From positions 310,001-374,000 of the forward strand of contig NZ_JAMZEG020000001.1 in NCBI RefSeq assembly GCF_024435075.2: DNA of 64,000 nt, in the 5' to 3' direction. This document shows, in pieces, positions 25,884-34,065 of the stretch; the first letter of the stretch is position 1, and each line of letters starts with the position of its first letter. The notes beneath the pieces were generated by a model. It had not been told where the DNA came from, made no database searches, and saw nothing but the letters and a program-made list of their open reading frames with translations. The stretch is from Marinomonas maritima. GTDB taxonomy: Bacteria; Pseudomonadota; Gammaproteobacteria; Pseudomonadales; Marinomonadaceae. The position numbers and the translations under genes are program-made.

Positions 25884-26756
25884 ATGATGGACAAAGATTA
25901 TCTCCCATTTCATCCCGCCCCAAGTCAGCCAAAGTACAAGGCACCAGCGGGTGCGGTGGATGCACATTGTCACGTTTTTGGCCCAGCGGATAAATTTCCT
26001 TATCATCCGAAACGTAAATACACGCCTTGCGATGCGTCGAAAGAGCAGCTGTTCGCCTTGCGTGATCATTTAGGTTTTTCGCGTAATGTGATTGTTCAGG
26101 CGTCCTGCCATAGTACGGATAATGCGGCTTTGATCGATGCGTTAGAAACCGCAGGGGATTTGGCTCGAGGTGTGGCATTTGTCGATGACAGCATTACCCA
26201 TGCTGAACTTGAAAAAATGCACGCGGCGGGTATTCGAGGTGTGCGTTTTAACTTTGTAAAACGTCTTGTGGACAGCACGCCAAAAGAAGTGTTTTTCTCG
26301 ATTGCTGAAAAGATCAGACCGTTTGGTTGGCACATTGTGGTGTATTTTGAAGCGGCTGAACTTGAAGAATTGATTCCTTTCTTAAAGGAATTAAATACCA
26401 CTATCGTTGTGGATCACATGGGAACGCCAAGCGTTGCCAATGGCGTGGATCATCCCGATTTTAAACGCTTTGTTAACTTCATGGCAGACAACGACAATGT
26501 CTGGTGTAAGGTCAGTTGTCCAGAGCGTTTAACGCTGCAAGCACCGGATTATTCTGATGTTGTGCCCTTTGCACGTACCTTGGTTGAGCAGTTTCCGAAT
26601 CGTGTTTTGTGGGGAACAGATTGGCCACATCCAAACATGAAAACTCATGTGCCTGATGATGGTCATCTAGTGGATGTCATTCCGATGATTGCGCCTACTG
26701 ATGCGCTGCAACAAGCATTGTTGGTGGACAACCCAATGCGTCTCTATTGGTCATGA
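25884..26756 (+). CDS. ligI: 2-Pyrone-4,6-dicarboxylate hydrolase
   Basis: Opens the lactone ring of 2-pyrone-4,6-dicarboxylate (PDC) to 4-oxalomesaconate. 290-residue amidohydrolase with GAVDAHCHVFGPADKFPYHPKRKYTP near residues 20-50, GVRFNFVKR near 115, VVDHMGTP near 175, and GTDWPHP near 245 with the catalytic aspartate. LigI is metal-independent despite the HxH motif. Two adjacent ATGs (25884 and 25887) are possible starts. It lies 52 bp after galD and 48 bp before ligA within the operon. Confidence 0.93.
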   Translation: MMDKDYLPFHPAPSQPKYKAPAGAVDAHCHVFGPADKFPYHPKRKYTPCDASKEQLFALRDHLGFSRNVIVQASCHSTDNAALIDALETAGDLARGVAFVDDSITHAELEKMHAAGIRGVRFNFVKRLVDSTPKEVFFSIAEKIRPFGWHIVVYFEAAELEELIPFLKELNTTIVVDHMGTPSVANGVDHPDFKRFVNFMADNDNVWCKVSCPERLTLQAPDYSDVVPFARTLVEQFPNRVLWGTDWPHPNMKTHVPDDGHLVDVIPMIAPTDALQQALLVDNPMRLYWS

Positions 26757-26804
26757 TTTTATAATCTGTGGTGCAATAGACATCAAATCTAAGAGGTATT
26801 ACTC

Positions 26805-27167
26805 ATGACAACCAATGACCCAACCCAGCCAATACCCGGCGTTTACTTGTTCGATGGTAAGATGGCCAAGAAAGGCTACGGGCTGAATAAAATGTGTTTT
26901 TCTTTCAATGAGCAATCTGCCCGGGACGAGTTTAATAAAGATCCCGATGCGTATTGCACAAAATATGGCTTAACAGACATGCAGATTAAAGCCATTCATG
27001 AACGCGATATTATTGGCTTATTACAGCAAGGTGGCAGTATTTATTACGTGGCGAAGTTTGCGGGTCTTCTTAAATTGAATATGCAAGATATCGGTGCCAT
27101 TCAAAGTGGCCAAAGCCTTGAAGAATTTAAAGCCATGCTGGTTAGACGTGGCTCAGGAGAAGTGTAA
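26805..27167 (+). CDS. ligA: Protocatechuate 4,5-dioxygenase, alpha subunit
   Basis: Small subunit of the extradiol dioxygenase that caps the active site. 120 residues, with IPGVYLFDGKMAKKGYGLNKMCFSF at the N-terminus and a helical body including QIKAIHERDIIGLLQQGGSIYYVAKFAGL. The typical LigA length is about 120-140. The GAGG ribosome-binding site lies before the ATG. The stop overlaps the start of ligB by one base (TAATG), ensuring balanced production of the alpha and beta subunits. Confidence 0.95.
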   Translation: MTTNDPTQPIPGVYLFDGKMAKKGYGLNKMCFSFNEQSARDEFNKDPDAYCTKYGLTDMQIKAIHERDIIGLLQQGGSIYYVAKFAGLLKLNMQDIGAIQSGQSLEEFKAMLVRRGSGEV

Positions 27168-28021
27168 TGGCGAATATTATTGGTGCAGTCACAACGTCTC
27201 ATATTCCGGCAATTGCTAACGCAATGGCAAACAAAGCGGAAGAAACACCGTATTGGAAACCTTTTTTTGATGGCTATCCTCCTGTTCGTCAGTGGTTAAA
27301 TGAAAAGAAACCAGACGTCATTGTCTTGTTTTATAATGACCATGGTTTAGAGTTTTTTATTGATAAAAAGCCGACTTTCGCTATTGGCGTCGCAGACGAA
27401 TACCACAATTCGGATGAAGGTTGGGGAATTGCGACTATTCCTCCTGTGACAGGAGAGTCTGAATTGTCTTGGCATATTGCGAACAGTCTGGTTGACGACG
27501 GCTTTGATATGACCATTTGCCAAGAAATGAAAGTGGATCATGGTTTAACAGTGCCGCTTAGCTTGATGTGGCCGGGTAATAATTATAGTCACGTTAAAGT
27601 GATTCCTGTTTGCATAAACTGCGAGCAGTATCCAATGCCTCAACCAAAGCGCTGTTATGCATTAGGCCGAGCGATTGGTAAAGCGATCGAGTCTTATGAC
27701 TCCGATATGAAAGTGGCTATCTTTGGAACGGGTGGATTATCTCATCAGCTAGACGGCGAAGGTGCAGGAACACTTAACCGAAAATTTGATCTTGAATGCA
27801 TGGACAAACTGGTTGAATGCCCAGAAGAATTAACCAAATACAGCAATTTGGATTTGGTTAAAATAGGCGGCGCACAAACGGTTGAACTGAATATGTGGAT
27901 CGCCATGCGTGGGGTTTTACGTGGAAAAGTCACGGAGTTACACCGCAATTATCACGCGCCCATCTCCAATACCGGTGCAGGGCTTTTACTGTTAGAGCAT
28001 GAAATGCCGAAAGCGGAATAA
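27167..28021 (+). CDS. ligB: Protocatechuate 4,5-dioxygenase, beta subunit
   Basis: Catalytic subunit: Fe(II)-dependent extradiol cleavage of protocatechuate (and often gallate) to 4-carboxy-2-hydroxymuconate-6-semialdehyde. 284 residues of the type II extradiol (LigB) family. Iron-ligand histidines are His12 in TTSHIPAIANAM and His59 in YNDHGLEFF, and the conserved MKVDHGLTVPL and GTGGLSHQLDGE segments supply acid-base residues; the glutamate ligand is probably in VELNMWIAM. It is the last gene of the operon and is followed by a strong bidirectional terminator. Confidence 0.95.
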   Translation: MANIIGAVTTSHIPAIANAMANKAEETPYWKPFFDGYPPVRQWLNEKKPDVIVLFYNDHGLEFFIDKKPTFAIGVADEYHNSDEGWGIATIPPVTGESELSWHIANSLVDDGFDMTICQEMKVDHGLTVPLSLMWPGNNYSHVKVIPVCINCEQYPMPQPKRCYALGRAIGKAIESYDSDMKVAIFGTGGLSHQLDGEGAGTLNRKFDLECMDKLVECPEELTKYSNLDLVKIGGAQTVELNMWIAMRGVLRGKVTELHRNYHAPISNTGAGLLLLEHEMPKAE

Positions 28022-28053
28022 GTTCTTTTCAAACTTGCTTGTAAACGCTCATA

Positions 28054-28089
28054 AAAAATCCGATGCCTGTAATCAGACATCGGATTTTT
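28054..28089. terminator. Bidirectional Rho-independent terminator after ligB
   Basis: AAAAATCCGATG (28054-28065) pairs perfectly with CATCGGATTTTT (28078-28089), 12-base loop. It serves the lig operon on the plus strand and the convergent PAS-MCP gene on the minus strand. Confidence 0.88.
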
Positions 28090-28107
28090 AATGGCTATCA
28101 ATAAAAG

Positions 28108-29418
28108 CTATTTTTTGTCGATGTTCAGTAGTTTATTTACGGTGTTGGCGACATGGTCTGCACCCGTCAATATTTCATCTATGATGCCAGATGCTTCTTC
28201 TATCAGTATCGCATTTTCCCCAGAACGTTCGCTTACTTGAATCATACTTGCTTTTGCTTGACGAGTTAGATTGCTGTTTTGTGCAACCATTTCTTCGATT
28301 TCAATGGTTGAAGTGCTTGTTCTGGCGGCGAGCGTTCTGACTTCATCGGCAACCACCGCAAAGCCTCGGCCATGTTCACCTGCTCGGGCGGCTTCTATAG
28401 CGGCGTTTAGCGCCAGTAGGTTTGTCTGATCGGCAATAGAGCCGATGGTCGTTACTATCTTAGCTATGTTTTCAGATTGTTTATTCAACTGTTCGATTAA
28501 ATTGGTGGACACTTCAATATCAGAAACAATTTTATTGGACGTTTCTACCGTTTGACGCAGTATTTTCGAACCATTTTCTGACACTTGAGCGGTTTCAACA
28601 GAAGTAGAGTGAGCGACTTCGGCAGCGTGCTGAATGGCTTGTTGCTCGTTTACTTGATCGGTAATGTCTGATGCCACCTTAATGATCTTAACGACTTTAC
28701 CTGCGTGATTAAAAATAGGGTTGTAGCTGGCCTCTAACCAAATAGTTTTCCCTTGTTTATTTATGCGTTCAAATTGGCCTGTTTTGAATTCACCTTGAGC
28801 AAGTTCAGCCCAGAAATGCGGATGATCTTCATAAAATTGATCCTTACAAAATTTCCTATGGTGTTGGCCTGCAACCTCCTTGATGGAGTTAAAGTTCATT
28901 GCAGATAGAAAATTGTCATTGGCTGTTATTACAGTGCCATCAGGTTGGAATTCAATCATTGCATTGGAGCGATTTATTGCGTTATAAACCGCCTCTTGAT
29001 TGTCGGCAAGTTGTTTTACTGTGGTGATATCAGAAGCGATTTTCATGATTTTTACGACTTCACCATCTACTTTTATTGGGAAATAGGTGGCTTCTAGCCA
29101 AAGGTCGCCTCCGTCTTTTTTCTTACGTAAAAAGGTGCCTTGTTGGCATTGATTAGAGGCAAGTTTTGGCCAGAATTTTTTATATTCTTCACTGGAGGCA
29201 ATTTCATGAGGGCATAACATTGAGTGATGTTGCCCTTTAAGTTCCTCTAACGAATAACCGACAGTGCTAAGAAACAGCGGGTTTGCATCAGTAATCGTGC
29301 CATCGGGTAGAAAGTAAATAGTTGCACAAAAATTACTCATAGCATTAACCAAGGCATCACTTTCAGATACGTTTGGTTGTTCATTTTTTGTATTCTTAGG
29401 TTTTCTAGTAAAAAACAT
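28108..29418 (-). CDS. Soluble PAS-PAS-MCP receptor, BdlA-like
   Basis: 436 residues with no membrane segment. The first PAS domain is at about 25-140 and the second at about 145-260, each ending in a PAC motif (IMKIASDITT and IIKVASDIT). A chemoreceptor signalling domain follows with the hairpin DQTNLLALNAAIEAARAGEHGRGFAVVADEVRTLA. The architecture and size match BdlA of Pseudomonas (about 417 residues), which controls biofilm dispersal, and Aer-like cytoplasmic energy sensors. The N-terminal Cys-containing loops could bind heme or flavin but this is not shown. It lies between the two parts of the protocatechuate pathway, so a sensing role for aromatic metabolism is possible but unproven. 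Confidence 0.88.
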   Translation of the reverse strand: MFFTRKPKNTKNEQPNVSESDALVNAMSNFCATIYFLPDGTITDANPLFLSTVGYSLEELKGQHHSMLCPHEIASSEEYKKFWPKLASNQCQQGTFLRKKKDGGDLWLEATYFPIKVDGEVVKIMKIASDITTVKQLADNQEAVYNAINRSNAMIEFQPDGTVITANDNFLSAMNFNSIKEVAGQHHRKFCKDQFYEDHPHFWAELAQGEFKTGQFERINKQGKTIWLEASYNPIFNHAGKVVKIIKVASDITDQVNEQQAIQHAAEVAHSTSVETAQVSENGSKILRQTVETSNKIVSDIEVSTNLIEQLNKQSENIAKIVTTIGSIADQTNLLALNAAIEAARAGEHGRGFAVVADEVRTLAARTSTSTIEIEEMVAQNSNLTRQAKASMIQVSERSGENAILIEEASGIIDEILTGADHVANTVNKLLNIDKK

Positions 29419-29630
29419 ATATTGCTCTCGGTTTTCTCTGGTGTTTTTGTGAGGAAAGGTATTGTTATTTTGTAAGGGATTTCCTACATTATGTGTAAGA
29501 TATTAGTTCATTTAAAAAGAATTTGATGTTTCTGAAGTGTTTTTAAAAAGTAATGAAATGTAAGCTTAAGTGAGTAAAAAAGGGGGGCTCATTTATTTAG
29601 ATGTCTATTATACCCTGTTTATATGGCAGT

Positions 29631-29664
29631 AATATTACCCTTTGTTAGAACAAAGGGTAATATT
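29631..29664. terminator. Perfect hairpin at the end of the aldo/keto reductase gene
   Basis: AATATTACCCTTTG (29631-29644) and CAAAGGGTAATATT (29651-29664) are perfect 14-bp arms with a 6-base loop, abutting the reductase stop codon. There is no clear T tract on the minus strand after it, so it may stabilise the 3' end rather than terminate. Confidence 0.6.
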
Positions 29665-29665
29665 G

Positions 29666-30646
29666 TTAGAATTCTTCAGTGTCTATTTCCGCTTGTTGTG
29701 CGGCTGTGTAACGTGTGCCATGAACGTTGTTTTGATTAATCATCTCGTCTAGTAAGCTGACTTGTTTTGCATCCAACGATAATTGTGCTGATTCAAAATT
29801 GTCTCTCATATGATTAACTGAGCGAGTGCCCGGAATAGAGACAATATTATCATCTTTTGCTTTTAGCCAAGCCAAAGCGAGTTGAGCGGGCGTACAGCCA
29901 ATGTCTTTTGCTAGGGAAAAATAGTCATTCAACAAGGCGAGATTGTTAGGGTAATGCTCCGCATTGAAGCGTGGCATGTTGTTGCGAATGTCTTTTGCTT
30001 CTAAATCGGCAATGTCTTTTAATGTGCCTGTTAAGAATCCACGGGCTAATGGACTGAAAGCAACAAAGGTGATGTCCAATTGTTTGCAAACTTCTAACAC
30101 GGCAATCTCTGGGTTGCGCGTCCATAAAGAATACTCGGACTGAATCGCGGTAATAGGGAATTCTTTGTGCGCACGAGTTAGCGTTTCAGCAGAAATTTCT
30201 GATAACCCCACCGCACCAATTTTGCCTTCTTTCACTAATTCGCCTAGCGCGCCAGCGCTTTCCTCGATTGCCACATTGAAGTCTAAGCGATGCAAATAAT
30301 ATAAATCGATGTGGTCTGTTTGCAGACGTTTTAGACTGTCTTCGCATTGTTGGCGAATGTTTTCTGGTCGACCGTTAATTTCTTTTTTTCCATTAACCAT
30401 CGCCATGCCGCATTTGCTGGCAAGGAAAAACTCATCTCGGCGACCTTTTAGTGCTTTGCCTACTAAGAGTTCATTATTACCACCACCATATAAAGTGGCT
30501 GTATCAAAATGACGATAGCCAATTTCGAAGGCGGCATGAAGCGCTTTGATAGCTTGTTCTTCGGCAACGGGTGAACCATAAGCATGGGATAAATTCATGC
30601 AGCCTAGGCCGATATTTGGATTGGCTAAATGTGAATGTTTTGACAT
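29666..30646 (-). CDS. Aldo/keto reductase
   Basis: NADPH-dependent carbonyl reductase of the AKR superfamily, 326 residues, TIM barrel. The catalytic tetrad is visible: Asp in HFDTATLYG, Tyr in the same segment, Lys in FLASKCG, and His in DLYYLHRLD. The cofactor-binding region contains VSIPGTRSVNHMRDNF near residue 275. It is most like the YajO/AKR13-type reductases acting on diverse aldehydes; substrate unknown. Monocistronic on the minus strand between the chemoreceptor and ligC; a link to aromatic breakdown would be by context only. Confidence 0.9.
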   Translation of the reverse strand: MSKHSHLANPNIGLGCMNLSHAYGSPVAEEQAIKALHAAFEIGYRHFDTATLYGGGNNELLVGKALKGRRDEFFLASKCGMAMVNGKKEINGRPENIRQQCEDSLKRLQTDHIDLYYLHRLDFNVAIEESAGALGELVKEGKIGAVGLSEISAETLTRAHKEFPITAIQSEYSLWTRNPEIAVLEVCKQLDITFVAFSPLARGFLTGTLKDIADLEAKDIRNNMPRFNAEHYPNNLALLNDYFSLAKDIGCTPAQLALAWLKAKDDNIVSIPGTRSVNHMRDNFESAQLSLDAKQVSLLDEMINQNNVHGTRYTAAQQAEIDTEEF

Positions 30647-30703
30647 AAAAAAGGCTCCTTGTTATTTAATCTAACTAGCTTGATACCGTAACAAAACAGT
30701 GTA

Positions 30704-30733
30704 ACGAAAACAGGGAGCCTCGGCTCCCTGTTT
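30704..30733 (-). terminator. Rho-independent terminator of ligC
   Basis: AAACAGGGAGCC (30708-30719) pairs with GGCTCCCTGTTT (30722-30733), 2-base loop; on the minus strand a short T tract follows. Confidence 0.78.
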
Positions 30734-30752
30734 GAATTTTATTGTACTCAGA

Positions 30753-31700
30753 TTATGCCTCTAGGCATTCCTCTAAGCGATGTAAAGTTTCCATCGCTTC
30801 AATGGCTTGAGTTACGCAAGAGTTTGGCGCACGGCCTTCTTGGATCGCTGCAATAAACTCTCTATCTTGCAGTTCAATACCGTTGTTTGAAACCGCAACA
30901 CCCGTTAGATCGATTTTATTTTCGTTGCCATCATATAAATCATCATAACGTGCGGTATAGGTTCCATTGTCGCAAATATAACGGAAGAAGGTTCCGAATG
31001 GACCGTCGTTGTTAAACGACAGAGACAGCGTGCAAATCGCACCATTAGGCACTTTCATGCCAATACTCATGTCTAATGCAATACCAAGATCTGGATGAAT
31101 TGGACCTTGTAATGCTTGTACTTTACTCGCCGTTTCGCCTGTTTGGTACTGGAATAAGTCCACAGTGTGACAAGCATGGTGCCATAGTAAATGGTCAGTC
31201 CAAGAGCGCGCTTTGCCAAGAGCGTTTTTGTTTGAACGACGGAAAAAATACGTTTGTACGTCCATTTGTTGAACGGTCAATTCACCGGCTTCGATCTTGT
31301 TATGAATCCACTGATGAGACGGGTTGAAACGGCGAGTGTGACCCGCCATGGCAACTAGACCCGTTTTCTTCTGTACTTCAACCACTTTACGAGCGTCTTC
31401 AATGTTGTCTGCCATGGGGATTTCAGACATGACATGTTTACCCGCTTCAAGGCATTGGATCGTTTGTGCCGCGTGCATTTGAGTCGGAGTGGCTAAGATC
31501 ACCGCATCCACATCGTCACGGGCAAGACTTTCAGCGAGGTCAGTTGTGTAGTGAAGAACGCCTCGGTCTTCAGCAAAGGCTTTAATAGCGTCGATTTTAG
31601 TGCCGACGACAGAAACAACCTTGGCGCCTTCAATAGCCGCAATGGCGTCCATGTGTTTCATGCCGAAAGCGCCAGATGCACCAGCAATACAAATTCTCAT
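30753..31700 (-). CDS. ligC: 4-Carboxy-2-hydroxymuconate-6-semialdehyde dehydrogenase
   Basis: Oxidises CHMS (as its cyclic hemiacetal) to 2-pyrone-4,6-dicarboxylate with NADP+. 315 residues, the length of Sphingobium LigC, Gfo/Idh/MocA fold. The N-terminus has a Rossmann motif GASGAFGMKHMDA, then ILATPTQMHA near 70, GKHVMSEIPMAD with the conserved Glu-x-Pro replacing EKP, and GHTRRFNPSHQWI near 120. WHHACHTVDLFQYQ supplies the catalytic-site histidines. It is separated from the ligJ-B operon by two genes and faces it, but completes the pathway. Confidence 0.9.
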   Translation of the reverse strand: MRICIAGASGAFGMKHMDAIAAIEGAKVVSVVGTKIDAIKAFAEDRGVLHYTTDLAESLARDDVDAVILATPTQMHAAQTIQCLEAGKHVMSEIPMADNIEDARKVVEVQKKTGLVAMAGHTRRFNPSHQWIHNKIEAGELTVQQMDVQTYFFRRSNKNALGKARSWTDHLLWHHACHTVDLFQYQTGETASKVQALQGPIHPDLGIALDMSIGMKVPNGAICTLSLSFNNDGPFGTFFRYICDNGTYTARYDDLYDGNENKIDLTGVAVSNNGIELQDREFIAAIQEGRAPNSCVTQAIEAMETLHRLEECLEA

Positions 31701-31853
31701 TGATCTACTCCTAGAAGTGCGAGTGTTTATTGTAAGAGGGCTTATGTGCCTTCTAGTTTTATAGTGATCGCAAATCTAACATTCACAATAGCGTGAGGAT
31801 AATCCATAAACCGCATTAGCCATTCATTTTTTGCAATAGAGTATGTTGATATG

Positions 31854-33068
31854 TCACCGGAAACGCTCAGAAATCTCTCTTAATAGACTAAGGAAATGGG
31901 ATTGAGTCACGGTTGGAAGCCAGCTTTTTCGCACACAAAGGCCGATTGGGCGACGTGTGTGCTCTAATGGAAAGTGGAGAACCGTTAATAATTCAATATT
32001 GATTTCACGCTCTACTTGGTGCGCTGAAATCAATGTCAGTCGGTCACTTTCTATCAACAGTTCACGAATCAGTATTTGTGAGCTGGATTCAACCAATCGT
32101 GTTGGCTGAGAAACATCAGCGTCGTTAAAAATGCTTTCAAAAGCCCGCCGAGTTGGCGTACCTGTGGCCGGTACCACCCAAGCAAACTCGGCGAGATCTT
32201 GTGCACTAATAACACTTTTTGCCATTAATGGATGGTCTTTACGAGCCACAACGGACAGTGGTGGCGCCCATAACTCTTCTTGGACTACGTCATCAGCAGG
32301 AGAAGGGTGACGTAGCGCGCCTAAGATAATATCGATATCTCCTTGGCGAAGATGATGAAGTAAATCGGCGTAAGGGCCTTCGGTGACATTGATATTTACA
32401 TCAGGATGGCGCTCGTTAAACTGCAAAATGGATTTAGGCAAAATGGTCATACGAGCCAGGGGCATGCTACCAATGGTAATAGTACTGACGTCTTTAAACT
32501 GTAAGGCGTTGATTTCATAAACACCTTGGCGTAATTCGCTGAAAGCAAGCTTGGTTGCCTTTGATAGCGTTTGAGCCGCTTTTGTTGCGCGGGTGCCTAG
32601 GCTGCTTTTCTCGAACAGCATCACCCCTAGCAACCTTTCTAAGTCCCGCGCAGCACGATGCACTGCAGACTGAGAAACGGCTAGGTTTCGGCTTGCAATA
32701 CTAAAGTTTTGTACTTCGCTCACAGCGACAAACGCTCTTAACTGCGTTGTACTGATCAAGGCCACCAGATTTTTCGGAATGCGCTCTTTTTGTGTGTTGT
32801 CTTTTACTATTTCTTGAGTCGCGGTCTGAATGTAATCTATCGCTCTGCTCACCCGTCTTTGCCATACCTCACCCGATGGAGTGGGATACATGCCGTCTGA
32901 ATGACGCTCAAAGAGAGGGGCGCCAAGTAACCCTTCTAGTTTAGCAATGGCTTGAGTGATGGCCGGCTGCGATAAAAAAATGTTCTCGGAAGCGCGGGTA
33001 ATACTCTTTAACTCCGCAACGGCAAGAAATACACGCAAATGCCGTAAATTTGGAATAGCAATTTCCAT
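31854..33068 (-). CDS. LysR-type regulator with two tandem winged-helix domains
   Basis: 404 residues. Two separate LysR-type helix-turn-helix domains are visible. The first is at about 8-65 (RHLRVFLAVAELKSITRASEN with LSQPAITQAIAKLEGLLGAPLFER). The second is at about 108-165 (TQLRAFVAVSEVQNFSIASRN with VSQSAVHRAARDLERLLGVMLFEK). One substrate-binding domain of about 200 residues follows. A typical LysR protein has 290-320 residues and one such domain. The ATG at 33068 has AGGAGG four bases upstream, so it is favoured over a TTG seven codons earlier. Located between ligC and aroQ, it is the probable activator of the lig genes. Confidence 0.88.
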   Translation of the reverse strand: MEIAIPNLRHLRVFLAVAELKSITRASENIFLSQPAITQAIAKLEGLLGAPLFERHSDGMYPTPSGEVWQRRVSRAIDYIQTATQEIVKDNTQKERIPKNLVALISTTQLRAFVAVSEVQNFSIASRNLAVSQSAVHRAARDLERLLGVMLFEKSSLGTRATKAAQTLSKATKLAFSELRQGVYEINALQFKDVSTITIGSMPLARMTILPKSILQFNERHPDVNINVTEGPYADLLHHLRQGDIDIILGALRHPSPADDVVQEELWAPPLSVVARKDHPLMAKSVISAQDLAEFAWVVPATGTPTRRAFESIFNDADVSQPTRLVESSSQILIRELLIESDRLTLISAHQVEREINIELLTVLHFPLEHTRRPIGLCVRKSWLPTVTQSHFLSLLREISERFR

Positions 33069-33194
33069 AAGACCTCCTGTTTTTTTCAACTATATCAAAA
33101 ATGAATACTGAATAAATAAAAATAAAACGCGGACTCTTTGTTACCTATGATATGAGGTCTATAAAACACTATGTTTAGTGTTGTTTAAGAAATT

Positions 33195-33223
33195 ATGCCT
33201 TCTATTTTTCAAATGGAAGGCAT
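33195..33223. promoter_or_regulatory. Inverted repeat between the LysR and aroQ genes
   Basis: ATGCCTTC (33195-33202) and GAAGGCAT (33216-33223) are perfect 8-bp arms 13 bases apart in the divergent promoter region. It may be an operator or an mRNA hairpin. It does not have the T-N11-A spacing of the site in front of ligJ. Confidence 0.4.
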
Positions 33224-33264
33224 TGGTAATGACCCAGATCTATTGGTGAGTTAAACACGAGGTA

Positions 33265-33417
33265 ATGATGTTTTTCGCCATGATAATGTTCAGTACTTAT
33301 CTCACTGTTTGTGATGAAGGTGACAAATGCGGTGTTTGTGTTTGTACCAGCACGTTATTGGTCACAATTATGATATCGTTTCTGACATTAGGATTATTGC
33401 CGCGTTTTATAGCTTAG
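33265..33417 (+). CDS. Candidate 50-residue small membrane protein with a Cys cluster
   Basis: An ATG-ATG start preceded by CGAGG opens a 50-codon frame ending at a TAG. The product has a hydrophobic N-terminus (MMFFAMIMF), a polar loop with four cysteines within twelve residues (CDEGDKCGVCVC), and a hydrophobic C-terminal helix of about 20 residues. It resembles small inner-membrane proteins, with a possible metal-binding or disulfide loop. It lies 45 bp upstream of aroQ in the same direction. No family was recognised and coding is uncertain because the frame is short. Confidence 0.35.
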   Translation: MMFFAMIMFSTYLTVCDEGDKCGVCVCTSTLLVTIMISFLTLGLLPRFIA

Positions 33418-33462
33418 GGCGTCGTGAATAACATATTTAGTTTGATCAATTTAGGAGTGTGT

Positions 33463-33915
33463 ATGTCTACCATTATGGTGTTAAACGGTCCGAATTTAAA
33501 TTTACTGGGGACACGTGAGCCAGCAACCTATGGTTACGAGACTTTGGCGGATGTGGAGGTAATGTGCCGTGAAGCAGCGGTGTCGTTAGGTCATGATGTG
33601 GAATGCCATCAATCGAATCACGAAGGCGTGTTGATAGATTTAATTCATGAAGCGGGTCGTCGAATAAAAACCGGGGAGGTACTGGGCGTTGTCTTTAATC
33701 CAGGCGCTTATACTCATACATCGATTGCTTTACATGATGCGATTAAAGGCGCAGAGGTGCCCGTGATCGAAGTTCATATTTCTAATGTCCATGCGCGAGA
33801 GTCGTTTCGTCATCATTCTTATATATCTTCTGCCGCTGCTGGTATTGTCGTGGGCATGGGCGTACAAGGTTATGTATTGGGTATTCAAGGTTTGGTGCAC
33901 AAAGTAAAAGCGTAA
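33463..33915 (+). CDS. aroQ: 3-Dehydroquinate dehydratase, type II
   Basis: Converts 3-dehydroquinate to 3-dehydroshikimate. 150 residues of the dodecameric type II family: VLNGPNLNLLGTREPATYG with the catalytic tyrosine, CHQSNHEGVLIDLIHEA, NPGAYTHTSIALHDAI with the substrate-binding segment, and EVHISNVHARESFRHHSYIS with the catalytic histidine. The ATG at 33463 is preceded by AGGAG; an upstream in-frame start would add 13 residues without a ribosome-binding site. Next to protocatechuate genes it may feed quinate/shikimate carbon into that pathway, although a biosynthetic role is equally possible. No dehydroshikimate dehydratase gene was seen. Confidence 0.93.
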   Translation: MSTIMVLNGPNLNLLGTREPATYGYETLADVEVMCREAAVSLGHDVECHQSNHEGVLIDLIHEAGRRIKTGEVLGVVFNPGAYTHTSIALHDAIKGAEVPVIEVHISNVHARESFRHHSYISSAAAGIVVGMGVQGYVLGIQGLVHKVKA

Positions 33916-33939
33916 TTTTCGCTTTTATATTGATAGATA

Positions 33940-33988
33940 AAAAAATACCGAGGATCTATTTAACAAATAGGCCGCTCGGTATTTTTTT
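33940..33988 (+). terminator. Rho-independent terminator after aroQ
   Basis: AAAAAATACCGAG (33940-33952) pairs with CTCGGTATTTTTT starting at 33975, with a 22-base loop; T runs are present on both strands, so it may also serve pepQ from the other side. Confidence 0.75.
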
Positions 33989-34065
33989 GCTTACATTTGA
34001 GTCAATATTGGCGCGAATGTAAGCATCACTGCTATTTAATCTGGGTGATCAAAATGTGAACCGTT

